The notes under the pieces are model-generated. The model searched no databases. It was not told the DNA's origin and saw nothing but the letters and a program-made list of their open reading frames with translations. Source: Pseudomonadota bacterium (GTDB taxonomy: Bacteria > Desulfobacterota > Desulfobulbia > Desulfobulbales > Desulfocapsaceae). From it: 47,107 nt of DNA. The stretch covers positions 1-47,107 of the forward strand of contig JAHIUA010000031.1 in NCBI GenBank assembly GCA_018817385.1, read 5' to 3'. Positions 27,204 through 36,292 of this stretch are shown piece after piece (position 1 is the first letter of the stretch; the number at the start of each line of letters is the position of its first letter). Position numbers and translations under genes: made by a program.

Positions 27204-27644
27204 ATGAAAGTGAAAGAAATTCTGGCGACCAAAGGAAGTAGAGTTGTTACCGTCGAAAAGAGTACTACTGTCATCGACGCCATGACCATCTTTTCAGCAA
27301 ACCGGATCGGTTCTCTATTAGTAGTTGACAAGGATGAGACCATACATGGAATTATCGGTGCCAAAGACGTATTGATGGCCGTAGTTAATCACCTTGAAGA
27401 GATCAAAACCCTCACAGTCGATAAAATCATGACAACCGACCTCATTGTAGCCACAGAGGATGATGATATCGACTATATCCTCGCCATAATGACCGAAAAC
27501 AGAATTCGTCACATACCAATTATTACCAATAAAGAACTCAAGGGATTGGTTTCCATTGGAGATGTGGTGAAGTCACAACTCAAAGTAATGGATATCGAAA
27601 ACAAGTATTTAAAAGATTATATCGCTGATAAATACCCTGGCTGA
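27204..27644 (+). CDS. CBS-domain pair protein, copy 2
   Basis: 146 residues, same length and architecture as copy 1. There are about 26 differences, many conservative and several in the second CBS motif (RIRHIPII, GLVSIGDVVK) and in the linker. The DDDIDYI segment is unchanged. AAAGGGGAG precedes the ATG. Both copies lack any disabling change, so both are probably in use, perhaps as a heterodimer. Confidence 0.88.
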   Translation: MKVKEILATKGSRVVTVEKSTTVIDAMTIFSANRIGSLLVVDKDETIHGIIGAKDVLMAVVNHLEEIKTLTVDKIMTTDLIVATEDDDIDYILAIMTENRIRHIPIITNKELKGLVSIGDVVKSQLKVMDIENKYLKDYIADKYPG

Positions 27645-27732
27645 GCATCTGAATCTTTATGAAACATCAAGGAATCCTGACGGGGGCTCCTTATTGGTTG
27701 AATCACCTAGTCTGCAATTGTTTTGCAATAAA

Positions 27733-28175
27733 GCCTCCTCCCAGGTGAAAAGGTAACAAGGAGTCGCTTTGCGAACTGGAATCCCTATGAGTCTGGAGAT
27801 AATACCCTGCGAAATCATGACAACTCTTCTGCGGCAGGACGAGTCATAAAGAACAGCACCCACTCCTGACAAAAAAAAACAGGAGTTCTGCAAAAACACC
27901 ATCCCTGTCCACTCTACCGGCAAGATATTCCTGACAATCAATACAAGCTCAGGACCTTATCGAGAGTACCTTTTTCCCCCACTTCTTGTTGAAAATACCA
28001 ATCTGTTTTGATGCAACCGTCAAATGATCGTCGCCAGCTGCTTGATAAACCTTGGTCAATCACATGGGGACGACTTTTTATGATTTTTGTCCTGAATCTT
28101 GCGTAATACCAGGTAACGTTAAGAGAATTTCCTAAATCTGTTTACTTCTGTTGACTCCATGGTATACTCCTCTTT
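27733..28175 (-). repeat. diverged intergenic repeat, copy B (possible gene remnant)
   Basis: Partner of copy A; the best core is 27814-28065. In minus-strand sense it begins with a ribosome-like GAGGAG and ATG (MESTEVNRFRKFS, then a stop). It continues through broken frames (DHLTVASKQIGIFNKKWG, then ELVLIVRNILP) and ends at GGAGGAGG (27733-27740). In-frame stops at different places in the two copies fit a decayed gene. A 7-bp hairpin ACTCCTG/CAGGAGT around an A-tract (27871-27895 region) is present only here. Confidence 0.6.
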
Positions 28176-28702
28176 TATGTTAGCGTTTGAGATTTGACAC
28201 GAAGAGGAATGAGAGACGGGTCTTGTTTTTTCCAGTTCCATCACGGCTCCGTCCACTGAAACAATTGGTTGCCTGGACACCATCTCTATTGTAGACATCA
28301 GGATACTAACCCATTATGGATCCACGCTTTTCCTCCCAGATTTCCAACGGTATATTTAAAAGTCATAAGAGGTTAACACAAATAAAACAAGCCAGCGCAG
28401 CTGGTTCTACGTGGTCATTCCATTCGAAATGAATCGTAAATTGAAGAAAGGAGATTGAACCACAAAAAAAACTATGAAAAGTGTAGTTTCATGAGTTTCT
28501 CGCTCTGCCGAATAACAGCAGGAATTCAGGGAGGTTTTCTCCAACTGTCTGTTGTTGTTTGGAGACCGCCACCTTACTCCAATTGGCTCCGTGTTACCCT
28601 GTAAGGCCATTCTGTCATGATTTGTCCCCCTGAACCACAATCACCATTCAGCCAAGATGGACAAAATTTTTCACCCACTTCTTTTCAACTGATTACGACG
28701 CA
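28176..28702. other. gene-poor stretch before the hybrid kinase
   Basis: No frame with a ribosome site and recognisable content was found on either strand. A 77-codon minus-strand frame (28407-28640) lacks support. A short dyad (CATTTCG/CGAAATG type) lies near 28416-28432. No consensus promoter for the kinase was evident. Confidence 0.45.
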
Positions 28703-30769
28703 ATGCGTATAACCATTCGTACACGTATCCTCTTTCTTTTTATCGGGATCGTCTTGATCCAGGGACTGCTGCTGTGTGCATTTTTCCTTAACCAACACTC
28801 CAAATCCCTGCGAAATGAGGTTGATAATCGCCTGAAAACAGTAACGGCCAGGATTAATACTCAAATTATAAATTACCTGGAACGTTCTACTCATAGTCAA
28901 CAACCATTGAGACAAAAGGCAAGGCGGATGCCCCTGGATTGGGAGCAGCAATACAATTTGGTCACTAGCTTCGAAAATACCAAACTCTCGTCTCCAATAC
29001 ACCTCTCTAACGAGGAGCGCGATACTGTCAATTACGAGCGCCTGCAGGAGATTGTTGACCAGACAATCTGCCCTTCCGGCCAAAATATTTTTATCCTCAA
29101 CAGTCGGGGAAAAGTCCTCGCCAAAAAGATACAGAGCAGGTCCGAACCTCATTCATTTCCTGTTGATCGCGTCAGGAATGGAGAAGTCCTCATCGATAAA
29201 ACATTCTTTATCACCGCATCTTCCTCACTCTACGTGAATGGCCAAAAATTCATTATAGTCGCAACAATGAACAAGCAAACGGCCCTCGCCCCGGCTCTTA
29301 AAATATTTCAGCTTCTCACCTTCCTGGTATTTCTCCTTTTTCTGATTTCTCTTCTTATCGGCTGGACAACCTTCAAACATATCATAACCCCCCTGCAACG
29401 GCTTGCTGGCTCTTCTGCCACCCTTCGCCAGGGAAAGGATATTGATATTTCTCTTCAAGGCGACGCAGAGTTACAGGATCTCGCCCAGGCCATGAATAGT
29501 ATGAACAAGGAACTTCAAACATCAAATATGAGCCTTGAACAGGAGATACTCCTTCGCCGCCGGGAAGAAAAAAAAGCAATTCAGGCAAGAATAGATGCCG
29601 AAAAGACGAGCCAGGCCAAGTCCATCTTTCTGGCCAATATGAGCCACGAGATTCGGACTCCCCTGCACGCAATGATAGGATTGCTCAACATGCTGGACAA
29701 TAGCCCCCTGAGCAATGAACAAAAAAAACTCCTGACAATGGCGTCAGTTTCAGGAAAACGACTACAAACCATAGTCAACTCTATCCTTGATCTCTCTCGA
29801 ATCGAATCGGGTAAATTCCAGCTCCATCACTCAATTTTCCCCCTCTCCGCCTTGATTACCGAAGTCACAGAGCTCATGCAAATTCATGCCAATGAGAAGC
29901 ATCTCGAGCTAACGGCCAGCCAGGATAGTGACATCCCTGACATCCTCCAGGGCGACAGTGGCCGCATTCGACAGATTCTTATCAATCTCCTCAACAACAG
30001 CATTAAATATACAGACCAGGGAGGAATACATCTTACAATTCATCTTCAATCAATTCCTAACGACCAGGAGGTCGAGCTCCTTTTTTGTATTAAAGACAGT
30101 GGCAGAGGAATTTCTGCTGAAAGTCGAGAGACGATATTTGACCCCTTTGACCAGGGAGAAATTAAAGCAGATAAGGTCACTGAGGGAGTTGGCTTAGGTC
30201 TTGCCATCAGTAATGAATATGTTCATCACATGCAGGGCAGAATATGGCTGGAGAAAAGCGACGAACATGGCAGTATGTTTTGCTTTACCATCCGCTGTGA
30301 AAAGGCAGAAGAGCCTATACCTGAATCCGAGGAAGAGCCCAAAAAGGCAAAGAAAAAACTTGCAACAATCCACATCCTGCTCGCCGATGATGAATTCATC
30401 AATCAACGGATTGTTTCAGCCTACCTCGAAGAACTGGGAGCCACAGTAAGTATCTGTGAAAATGGTCAGGAATTATTGGAAAAGATGGACCAGGAGAGCG
30501 CAGATATCATCCTCATGGATATCTGTATGCCTATTCTTGATGGACTGGAGGCAACAAAGATTATCAGGGAGAAGGAAGCAAATGGCAATCTTCCCCGTGT
30601 TCCCATCATTGCCCTCACCGCCCAGGCCACCACAGACCTTAAGGCAAAGTGCAAAGCGGCCGGCATGGATGACTATGTCACCAAGCCGATCCCCTTTAAC
30701 GATCTGACGCGCATCATCTGTGAGCTCCATGAAAATGCCGGAACTCACAGAAGTACGCCCCTGACCTGA
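28703..30769 (+). CDS. hybrid sensor histidine kinase with receiver domain
   Basis: 688 residues. Membrane helix 1 is at about 9-30; a periplasmic sensor region without a recognised fold spans about 31-195; helix 2 is at about 200-222. A HAMP linker follows (to about 275). The HisKA domain carries the phospho-acceptor His315 in NMSHEIRTP. The HATPase has the N box (NLLNNSIKYT), G1 (DSGRGIS), the F box (FDPFDQGE) and G2 (GVGLGLAI). The C-terminal receiver has Asp606 in LMDICMP and Lys in VTKPIP. No Hpt domain or cognate regulator is encoded nearby, so its target is unknown. Its stop codon abuts the purC stop on the other strand. Confidence 0.93.
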   Translation: MRITIRTRILFLFIGIVLIQGLLLCAFFLNQHSKSLRNEVDNRLKTVTARINTQIINYLERSTHSQQPLRQKARRMPLDWEQQYNLVTSFENTKLSSPIHLSNEERDTVNYERLQEIVDQTICPSGQNIFILNSRGKVLAKKIQSRSEPHSFPVDRVRNGEVLIDKTFFITASSSLYVNGQKFIIVATMNKQTALAPALKIFQLLTFLVFLLFLISLLIGWTTFKHIITPLQRLAGSSATLRQGKDIDISLQGDAELQDLAQAMNSMNKELQTSNMSLEQEILLRRREEKKAIQARIDAEKTSQAKSIFLANMSHEIRTPLHAMIGLLNMLDNSPLSNEQKKLLTMASVSGKRLQTIVNSILDLSRIESGKFQLHHSIFPLSALITEVTELMQIHANEKHLELTASQDSDIPDILQGDSGRIRQILINLLNNSIKYTDQGGIHLTIHLQSIPNDQEVELLFCIKDSGRGISAESRETIFDPFDQGEIKADKVTEGVGLGLAISNEYVHHMQGRIWLEKSDEHGSMFCFTIRCEKAEEPIPESEEEPKKAKKKLATIHILLADDEFINQRIVSAYLEELGATVSICENGQELLEKMDQESADIILMDICMPILDGLEATKIIREKEANGNLPRVPIIALTAQATTDLKAKCKAAGMDDYVTKPIPFNDLTRIICELHENAGTHRSTPLT

Positions 30770-31660
30770 TCAGTCCTGGGTGATTTTTGCCAGGGCCTCT
30801 TCGTAACGGTTCTTTGTTTTCTCAATGATTTCCTGAGGGATCTTGGGTGCCGGAGGATTCTTATCCCAATCAAGGCCCTCAAGATAATCTCGCAGGAACT
30901 GTTTATCAAAACTGGGTTGTCCCTTTCCTGGAGTATACTGATCCAGAGGCCAGAAACGAGAGGAGTCAGGAGTCAGGACCTCATCGATGAGAATCAGACG
31001 GTCACCAAGGATACCAAGCTCAAACTTGGTATCAGCAATAATAATCCCCTTTGCACGCGCATAGTCCGCCGCCTTACTGTATAAGGCAACACTGATCTCG
31101 GCTATCTGACGAGATTGCTCTTCACCCAGCAGCTTCTCCATGGCCTCGATGGAGATATTCTCATCGTGATCGCCAAGCTCTGCCTTGGTGGATGGGGTAA
31201 AGATGACCTCAGGTAATTTGTCAGATTCCTGCATTCCTTCCGGGAATTCAAATCCACAGACAACTCGATTTTTCTTATATGCCTTCCAGAAAGAACCGGA
31301 GATATAACCACGGACGATACATTCCACGCTTAAGGGTTTGGTTTTATGCACCAGCATGGAGCGTCCCTCAAGTTCTTGAGCATAAGGCTGGCAGGCCTCA
31401 GGGTACTCATCGACCTTCGCTGTGATCAGATGATTTTCGACTATATCGCCAAGGAGCTCAAACCAGAACAGAGAAAGCTGGGTCAACACCTTGCCCTTGC
31501 CCGGGATGGCATCAATAACCACGTCAAAGGCGGAGATACGATCAGTAGCCACCATCAGCAACTTATCATCATGACCTGGGATGGCATACATATCACGTAC
31601 TTTTCCCCGGTGCACCAGATTCAGTCCTGCAAAATCCGTTTCTCTTACTGCATCAGTCAT
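30770..31660 (-). CDS. purC: phosphoribosylaminoimidazole-succinocarboxamide synthase
   Basis: 296 residues. Motifs of SAICAR synthase: [34 protein letters not shown] and a C-terminal [22 protein letters not shown] block. It joins aspartate to CAIR in purine synthesis. The length fits the longer bacterial/eukaryotic-type enzymes. TAGGGAG precedes the ATG. It is convergent with the kinase gene without a spacer, leaving no room for a separate terminator. Confidence 0.97.
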   Translation of the reverse strand: MTDAVRETDFAGLNLVHRGKVRDMYAIPGHDDKLLMVATDRISAFDVVIDAIPGKGKVLTQLSLFWFELLGDIVENHLITAKVDEYPEACQPYAQELEGRSMLVHKTKPLSVECIVRGYISGSFWKAYKKNRVVCGFEFPEGMQESDKLPEVIFTPSTKAELGDHDENISIEAMEKLLGEEQSRQIAEISVALYSKAADYARAKGIIIADTKFELGILGDRLILIDEVLTPDSSRFWPLDQYTPGKGQPSFDKQFLRDYLEGLDWDKNPPAPKIPQEIIEKTKNRYEEALAKITQD

Positions 31661-31822
31661 TATGTGCTCCCTAAATTTGTTGCATTTGGCCTGAATAATA
31701 GAATACCTCTAATCTTCTCTTCAAAAATCACCGTAATTCACGGCGGAGGATAATATAAACATTTTTCCTGTCAATGCCAGTTAAAAGACCAATCGAGACC
31801 GGAGATTCTCCAATATTTTGTA

Positions 31823-32692
31823 TCAATCTCCCAGGTCAAGCGCTCTTGCATGTTGAACCGACTCCGGGAGCTTACGCTGTTGCCGACTCTGTTCTGGACA
31901 AAAAGGATTGTCATAGGAGGTCAGTTCCGCTGTCAGGGAACCAATAAGGATCTTGGAGTTAATACGGACCGGGACGCGACAGAGATCATCAGTAAACCAG
32001 ATCACTGTGTCACCATTCTTATCGTACAACCCTTTGAATTTCATAACAGGGACTACCGGAATGACATTTACATCGCCAAGCAGCGTACCAGATATTCGTG
32101 TCGTCTCTCCTGTGTGGACTACTACCTCATGGCGCTTACCATCGGCAAAGGTGGGAACAATCACCGGACGCTCAGGGTCAAGATGGAGGACACGGGTTAA
32201 AAAGAAAGAGGAAAATTCGTTGTGTGTTACTCCTTCCACCTGATACTGCTGCCAGGGCTGCTCATTTTTTTGATAGCGGATTGAGCCAGTGAGTTGATGG
32301 TACTCGGTTTTTCTTGTGGCCTCATAGCTGCTGCCTTCTTTCTGATGCACATGGTACGATACGGGTAATCGCTGCTGCCCCTCAACGACGGTAATAAAGC
32401 TATCATCCACTGGATAGAAAAAATGAAAGAGGCCAGAATCCTTGACCCTGGCCCGCAATTCGTAGCGCTCTCCAGAAGCCCACGCCACCCTGTTCATTTC
32501 CAAGTGTAATTCACCAATCTTGAGGCCTCCTGTCCATGAGACATCATAATCGAGGCGTTCTCCTCCCTGATAGGCGACAGCGAGTATCTCCCCATCAATC
32601 TCAGCAAGGGCCAAGGAGGCAGCATGCGCCAAATATGGCAACAGGAGCCAGCAAAGGGTGAAAACAACAAAGCGCATCCCTTGTAGGTACAA
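31823..32692 (-). CDS. DUF3108-like exported protein
   Basis: 289 residues. A signal peptide (hydrophobic stretch FVVFTLCWLLLPYLAHA) is followed by a beta-rich domain typical of DUF3108 proteins (GERLDYDVSWTGGLKIGELHLE; WFTDDLCRVPVRINSKILIGSLTAEL). Function unknown; DUF3108 proteins are thought to sit in the periplasm or outer membrane. The TTG start at 32692 is 5 bases after GGGG at the ubiA stop; the ATG at 32677 is an alternative. It is the last gene of the menaquinone cluster and may have an unrelated role. Confidence 0.8.
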   Translation of the reverse strand: MYLQGMRFVVFTLCWLLLPYLAHAASLALAEIDGEILAVAYQGGERLDYDVSWTGGLKIGELHLEMNRVAWASGERYELRARVKDSGLFHFFYPVDDSFITVVEGQQRLPVSYHVHQKEGSSYEATRKTEYHQLTGSIRYQKNEQPWQQYQVEGVTHNEFSSFFLTRVLHLDPERPVIVPTFADGKRHEVVVHTGETTRISGTLLGDVNVIPVVPVMKFKGLYDKNGDTVIWFTDDLCRVPVRINSKILIGSLTAELTSYDNPFCPEQSRQQRKLPESVQHARALDLGD

Positions 32693-32694
32693 AG

Positions 32695-33555
32695 TTACCC
32701 CTTCTCTGTGAGCAGAGACAGCCAGGTTGCAGCAAAAAGGGCCAGACTGATAAAACCGTTCATGGAGAAAAAAGAGACCTGGATCTTGGAAAGATCATTT
32801 GGATTAACGATCATGTGCTGATAGAAAAGAGCTCCGGCTGTGAGTACTATCCCTATATAATAAACATAATTCAGTTCTGACTGGAAACCTGCCAGGGTGA
32901 AAAGAATAAATGCCAAGACATGAAAGACTGCTGCCAGCCGAAAGGCATTACGCCTTCCCAACCGGGAAGGCAAAGAGTGGAGGCCGGCATTACGATCAAA
33001 TTCAGCATCGAGACAGGCATAAACCGTATCAAATCCTGCCACCCAAAAAAGAACACCGGCTGACAGGGCCCAAGGAAAAGAGTCAAGAGTTCCCTGCACT
33101 GCCACCCAGCCGCCAAGAGGAGAAAAGGCCAGGGCAATGCCCAGGATGAGGTGACAAAACGAGGTAAAACGTTTGGTCAGAGAATAGAAAAGGGTGAGTC
33201 CAAGGGCAAAGGGGGCAAGCTTCAAGGTCAATAAATTTAAAGACCAGGCCGCAATAAAGAAAAGAAGTCCAGCCAGGATTACCATAGTCCAGGCCTCTTT
33301 CATATTCACAACCCCCGATGGAATGGCACGGTCGGCAGTGCGTGGATTTGCCTTATCAAACTTGGCATCCACAATGCGATTAAACCCCATGGCACAGGTC
33401 CTGGCCCCAACCATGGCCAACACCACCCAAAGAAAGGTCATCCCCTCCGGTATTCCTCTCGCTGCCAGAAAGGCACCCATAAAGGCAAAGGGCATGGCAA
33501 AGATGGTCAATTTGAACTTGATCATCTCCAAGAGGATAGCAATTTTCTCAAGCAT
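32695..33555 (-). CDS. ubiA: UbiA-family prenyltransferase, menaquinone (futalosine route)
   Basis: 286 residues with about nine membrane helices. Two Asp-rich motifs are present: NRIVDAKFDKANPRTADR and YACLDAEFD. The family attaches a polyprenyl chain to an aromatic acid. Given the mqn genes around it, the likely acceptor is 1,4-dihydroxy-6-naphthoate (the role named MqnP elsewhere) and not 4-hydroxybenzoate. The start overlaps the ubiX stop as TAATG, indicating translational coupling. Confidence 0.9.
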   Translation of the reverse strand: MLEKIAILLEMIKFKLTIFAMPFAFMGAFLAARGIPEGMTFLWVVLAMVGARTCAMGFNRIVDAKFDKANPRTADRAIPSGVVNMKEAWTMVILAGLLFFIAAWSLNLLTLKLAPFALGLTLFYSLTKRFTSFCHLILGIALAFSPLGGWVAVQGTLDSFPWALSAGVLFWVAGFDTVYACLDAEFDRNAGLHSLPSRLGRRNAFRLAAVFHVLAFILFTLAGFQSELNYVYYIGIVLTAGALFYQHMIVNPNDLSKIQVSFFSMNGFISLALFAATWLSLLTEKG

Positions 33556-34130
33556 TACTCATCATCTCCCCAACGTTTGCGGCCTTCCATAGTCAATCCG
33601 AGCTGATCTCCCAGACGCCAGGAAAAGGTTTCGGCAGCCTCTTTCAGGCTCTTCGGTTTGAGATAGAGACTGGGTTGCGGAGGACAGATTACAGCGCCGG
33701 CATCATGGGCGGCAAGCATGTTCTTGAGATGTGTTCTGTTCAAGGGAGTCTCGCGAACAACAAGGATCAGTTTTTTCCGCTCTTTCAGCATGACATCGGC
33801 TGCGCGATGGATAAGGTTGGAGGTCAGTCCAGAAGCAATGGTCGCCAGCGTCCCCATGGAACAGGGGATCACAACCATAGCATCATAGCCGGCAGAACCG
33901 GAGGCAGGAGGGGCAGCAAAATCTCGACAATCAAACCACTTACTGACCCCAGGGAGCTGCCGGGAAAGACAGTGGTGTTCCAATTCCAGGACCTTTTCAC
34001 CCGCCTCGGAACAGATACCATGCACCAACACATCCTCTCCCGTCAGCAATTCCAGGAATGATTGAAGGTAGAGCATGGCCGAGGCACCAGTAACAGCCAC
34101 AAGAATTTTTTTCTTTTTCCCACTATCCAC
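33555..34130 (-). CDS. ubiX: UbiX-type flavin prenyltransferase
   Basis: 191 residues from the GTG at 34130, which has GGGAG 8 bases upstream; a TTG at 34157 inside mqnA is possible but less convincing. Family motifs: KILVAVTGAS near the N-terminus, SMGTLATIASGL, and VVRETPLNRTHLKNM, with CPPQPSLY at the end of the core. UbiX makes prenylated FMN for UbiD-type decarboxylases. No ubiD homologue is in the window, so the decarboxylase step must be encoded elsewhere. The usual GASG is GASA here. Confidence 0.9.
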   Translation of the reverse strand: MDSGKKKKILVAVTGASAMLYLQSFLELLTGEDVLVHGICSEAGEKVLELEHHCLSRQLPGVSKWFDCRDFAAPPASGSAGYDAMVVIPCSMGTLATIASGLTSNLIHRAADVMLKERKKLILVVRETPLNRTHLKNMLAAHDAGAVICPPQPSLYLKPKSLKEAAETFSWRLGDQLGLTMEGRKRWGDDE

Positions 34131-34146
34131 TGTCAACGCTCCCAAC

Positions 34147-34992
34147 TCAACCAGCAAGTTCTTCTATTTTTAAGGGTATCGAGCCTACAGAGGCCTCATT
34201 CCTGTCAATCAGGTATTGAAAAAAACGTTCCAAAGCGAGTTGTTTGCGCTCACTCAGATCATATTCAATGGCACGCAGATAGACATAGCACTCATCCGGG
34301 TGCATGGGAATACGCGGCGCTACCTTTAAACAGATGGATTCGAGCTGCTGCCGTCCTTTTCCTCGACAGAGGAGAAACTCCCGATGGATGGCAGCCACCG
34401 TTTGCGGCGCTCTCCGGCAGAATTCCTCCCGGACAGCGCAGACAGCAAAGACAAAGGGCAAATCTGTGTAGCGACACCAGACCTCTCCCAGATCGAGCTT
34501 ATAGGCAAACTCACTGCCGGCTGAAAGACGCAACGCCTCATCCCCGATGGCCAGAACTCCTCCAGCCCGGTCAGCGGCCTCGCTTATCACATCTCCTACC
34601 ACATACCTCGGTTTGACGTGGTAAAATTCCTCCAGAATAACCTTTACCAGACAGATGGATGTCTGGGACTGGCCACTGAGGAGTACTGTATGATCACCAA
34701 GCGTTGCCGGATCGACTCGGGAAAAAAGAAAGACTGAACCCACCGGCCCGGTGGCACTGATAGAAAGATCTCCAAGGATACGATAGTCTTGGGGCCGAAC
34801 TCCATACTCATAAGCAGAGACAAAACCGAGGTCAAGTTCTCCTGCGGCAAGCATCTTGTTCAGAGTTGAGGGCGGAGCCTCCACAACCTGCCAGTCTTGA
34901 GGGTGCTTTCTTTTCTTCCATGTCTCATAAATGGGGGCTGTATTGATGAAATTGACCATCCCAATCCTGGCCCTGGTGATTTTATTGTCCAT
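34147..34992 (-). CDS. mqnA: chorismate dehydratase
   Basis: 281 residues. The start is ARIGMVNFINTAPIYETW, close to the family N-terminus, and FVSAYEYGVRPQDYRIL and SGQSQTSICLVKVIL follow. MqnA converts chorismate to 3-[(1-carboxyvinyl)oxy]benzoate, the first step of the futalosine route. It has a periplasmic-binding-protein-like fold. I chose the ATG at 34992 (AGTGGAG upstream); the frame extends to 35058. Confidence 0.94.
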   Translation of the reverse strand: MDNKITRARIGMVNFINTAPIYETWKKRKHPQDWQVVEAPPSTLNKMLAAGELDLGFVSAYEYGVRPQDYRILGDLSISATGPVGSVFLFSRVDPATLGDHTVLLSGQSQTSICLVKVILEEFYHVKPRYVVGDVISEAADRAGGVLAIGDEALRLSAGSEFAYKLDLGEVWCRYTDLPFVFAVCAVREEFCRRAPQTVAAIHREFLLCRGKGRQQLESICLKVAPRIPMHPDECYVYLRAIEYDLSERKQLALERFFQYLIDRNEASVGSIPLKIEELAG

Positions 34993-35014
34993 AAAAAACT
35001 CCACTCTCTTACTG

Positions 35015-36283
35015 CTATAACTCTGCCTTGATCCAGGAAACAGATTCGGGACGTCCACAGGACGTCAAACGTTTAAGGAGCTGCTCTGCATTCTCTACCT
35101 TTTCATATTCACGCCCTTGCACATGAAGAAAGCACCCACTCCGATTCGGGGCGAGACTGCCAAAATCAGCTTCCCGATGCAGGGCTCTTGCCCCGCCAAG
35201 GGTTGCCATGGCCAGTATGGAGGCTGAATCAACACGAGGATGCTCCTGACTCAGGAGCGACATCTCCTGCCATAAATCCAGAAGTGTATTGGAAGCGATG
35301 GAATCGGTTCCCAATGCCGGGAGCATTCCTGCTGCCAGCATCTTTTCCAAAGGAGCAGTACCAACACCTAAGAAACGGTTACTCCCAGGGCAAAGACAGA
35401 TATGAGCGCCGGCTCCTGCTATGGCCAGTATGTCATCATCATTCAGATGGACACAGTGGACACAAAGTGTCTTATCATCGAAAAGATTCAGATCATCTAA
35501 GTACCCCACCACACCCCGGCTGTCAATTCCTTGAACAGGAAAGGTCTGATCCCATGCTCCACGTTGTTTGAGAAACCTGGCAAAGCAGCCCCCTCCCTCA
35601 ACCAGGAGCAGGCTTTCATCCCTATTCTCAGCCAGATGAAAAGAGAACATCGTCCCCTGCCTCCTGCACCTCTTTTTGATAAAGCTGATCAGGTCAGGTC
35701 CCGTGGAATACGGAGAATGTGCGGTCACCGGCAGGTCGCTGGGAAAATCTGCAAGTGTGTTCATGACGGCCTGCTGGGCATCCTGGGAAGGACCGAGCAT
35801 TTCAAGAAGAGAAATGATTTCAAGCCCTGTAGTGTCTCGGCGTTGCAGAGGAAGGTTTCCGATATCGAGCATGAGTCCCACCCCGGAAGCATATTGGTCG
35901 ATAACAGTCTTTGCTGCTGCATCTTCCATCGCTTCCCCGGAAAAATGGGCCTTCTCCCGCTTTTTCAGAAGGATGCTGATCCAGTCACACATGGTAGAGG
36001 CGGGTGAATCAGGATAGACGCTCCCCATTATCGAGAGATCGAGATGAATATGCGCATTGACCAGGGCCGGCAAAAGAACTCCCTGGCAGGAAGAGAGAGG
36101 CAAATCAGGAAAACGAAGAGACAGTTCGTGATACGGACCAACAGCTACTATTTTGTTGTGAGCGACAACAACAGCTCCGTCTTGGAGGACAGGGGAACAA
36201 ACAGGAATGACCCATGGGGCTCTAAAAATGCTACAGGCGGTATTGCTTTCTGCGCCCTGGCCAATCACCGGATAAGGAGACAC
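35015..36283 (-). CDS. amidohydrolase, probable aminofutalosine deaminase
   Basis: 422 residues. Amidohydrolase metal ligands: HxH in NAHIHLD, His in FSFHLAE, His in HCVHL, and Asp in LGTDSIASN. The family includes 6-aminodeoxyfutalosine deaminase (MqnX), adenosine-type deaminases and guanine deaminases. Its place between mqnC and mqnA is the main reason for the specific call. The product would be futalosine, then split by MqnB (not in the window). The start is GTG at 36283 with a weak ribosome site. Confidence 0.8.
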   Translation of the reverse strand: MSPYPVIGQGAESNTACSIFRAPWVIPVCSPVLQDGAVVVAHNKIVAVGPYHELSLRFPDLPLSSCQGVLLPALVNAHIHLDLSIMGSVYPDSPASTMCDWISILLKKREKAHFSGEAMEDAAAKTVIDQYASGVGLMLDIGNLPLQRRDTTGLEIISLLEMLGPSQDAQQAVMNTLADFPSDLPVTAHSPYSTGPDLISFIKKRCRRQGTMFSFHLAENRDESLLLVEGGGCFARFLKQRGAWDQTFPVQGIDSRGVVGYLDDLNLFDDKTLCVHCVHLNDDDILAIAGAGAHICLCPGSNRFLGVGTAPLEKMLAAGMLPALGTDSIASNTLLDLWQEMSLLSQEHPRVDSASILAMATLGGARALHREADFGSLAPNRSGCFLHVQGREYEKVENAEQLLKRLTSCGRPESVSWIKAEL

Positions 36284-36292
36284 GAGTTGCTA

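Larger units (their letters stand above)
26527..27712 (+). repeat. ~600-bp tandem duplication carrying two CBS genes
   Basis: Unit 1 is about 26527-27113 and unit 2 about 27124-27712, at a period of 601 bases. Similarity covers the genes and also the upstream stretch (TTATAGAA, CTGGAAAAA, TGACTGA) and the downstream stretch (GAATCTTTAT, AATCC, CTTTATT). Gene and flanks were therefore duplicated together. Confidence 0.8.

Noticed and set aside
28407-28640. 77-codon minus-strand frame before the hybrid kinase
   Set aside because: No ribosome site, no motif, and no continuity with the neighbouring repeat.
31741-31780. TTGACA near TATTAT upstream of purC as a promoter
   Set aside because: The spacer is only about 13 bases, too short for a sigma70 promoter.
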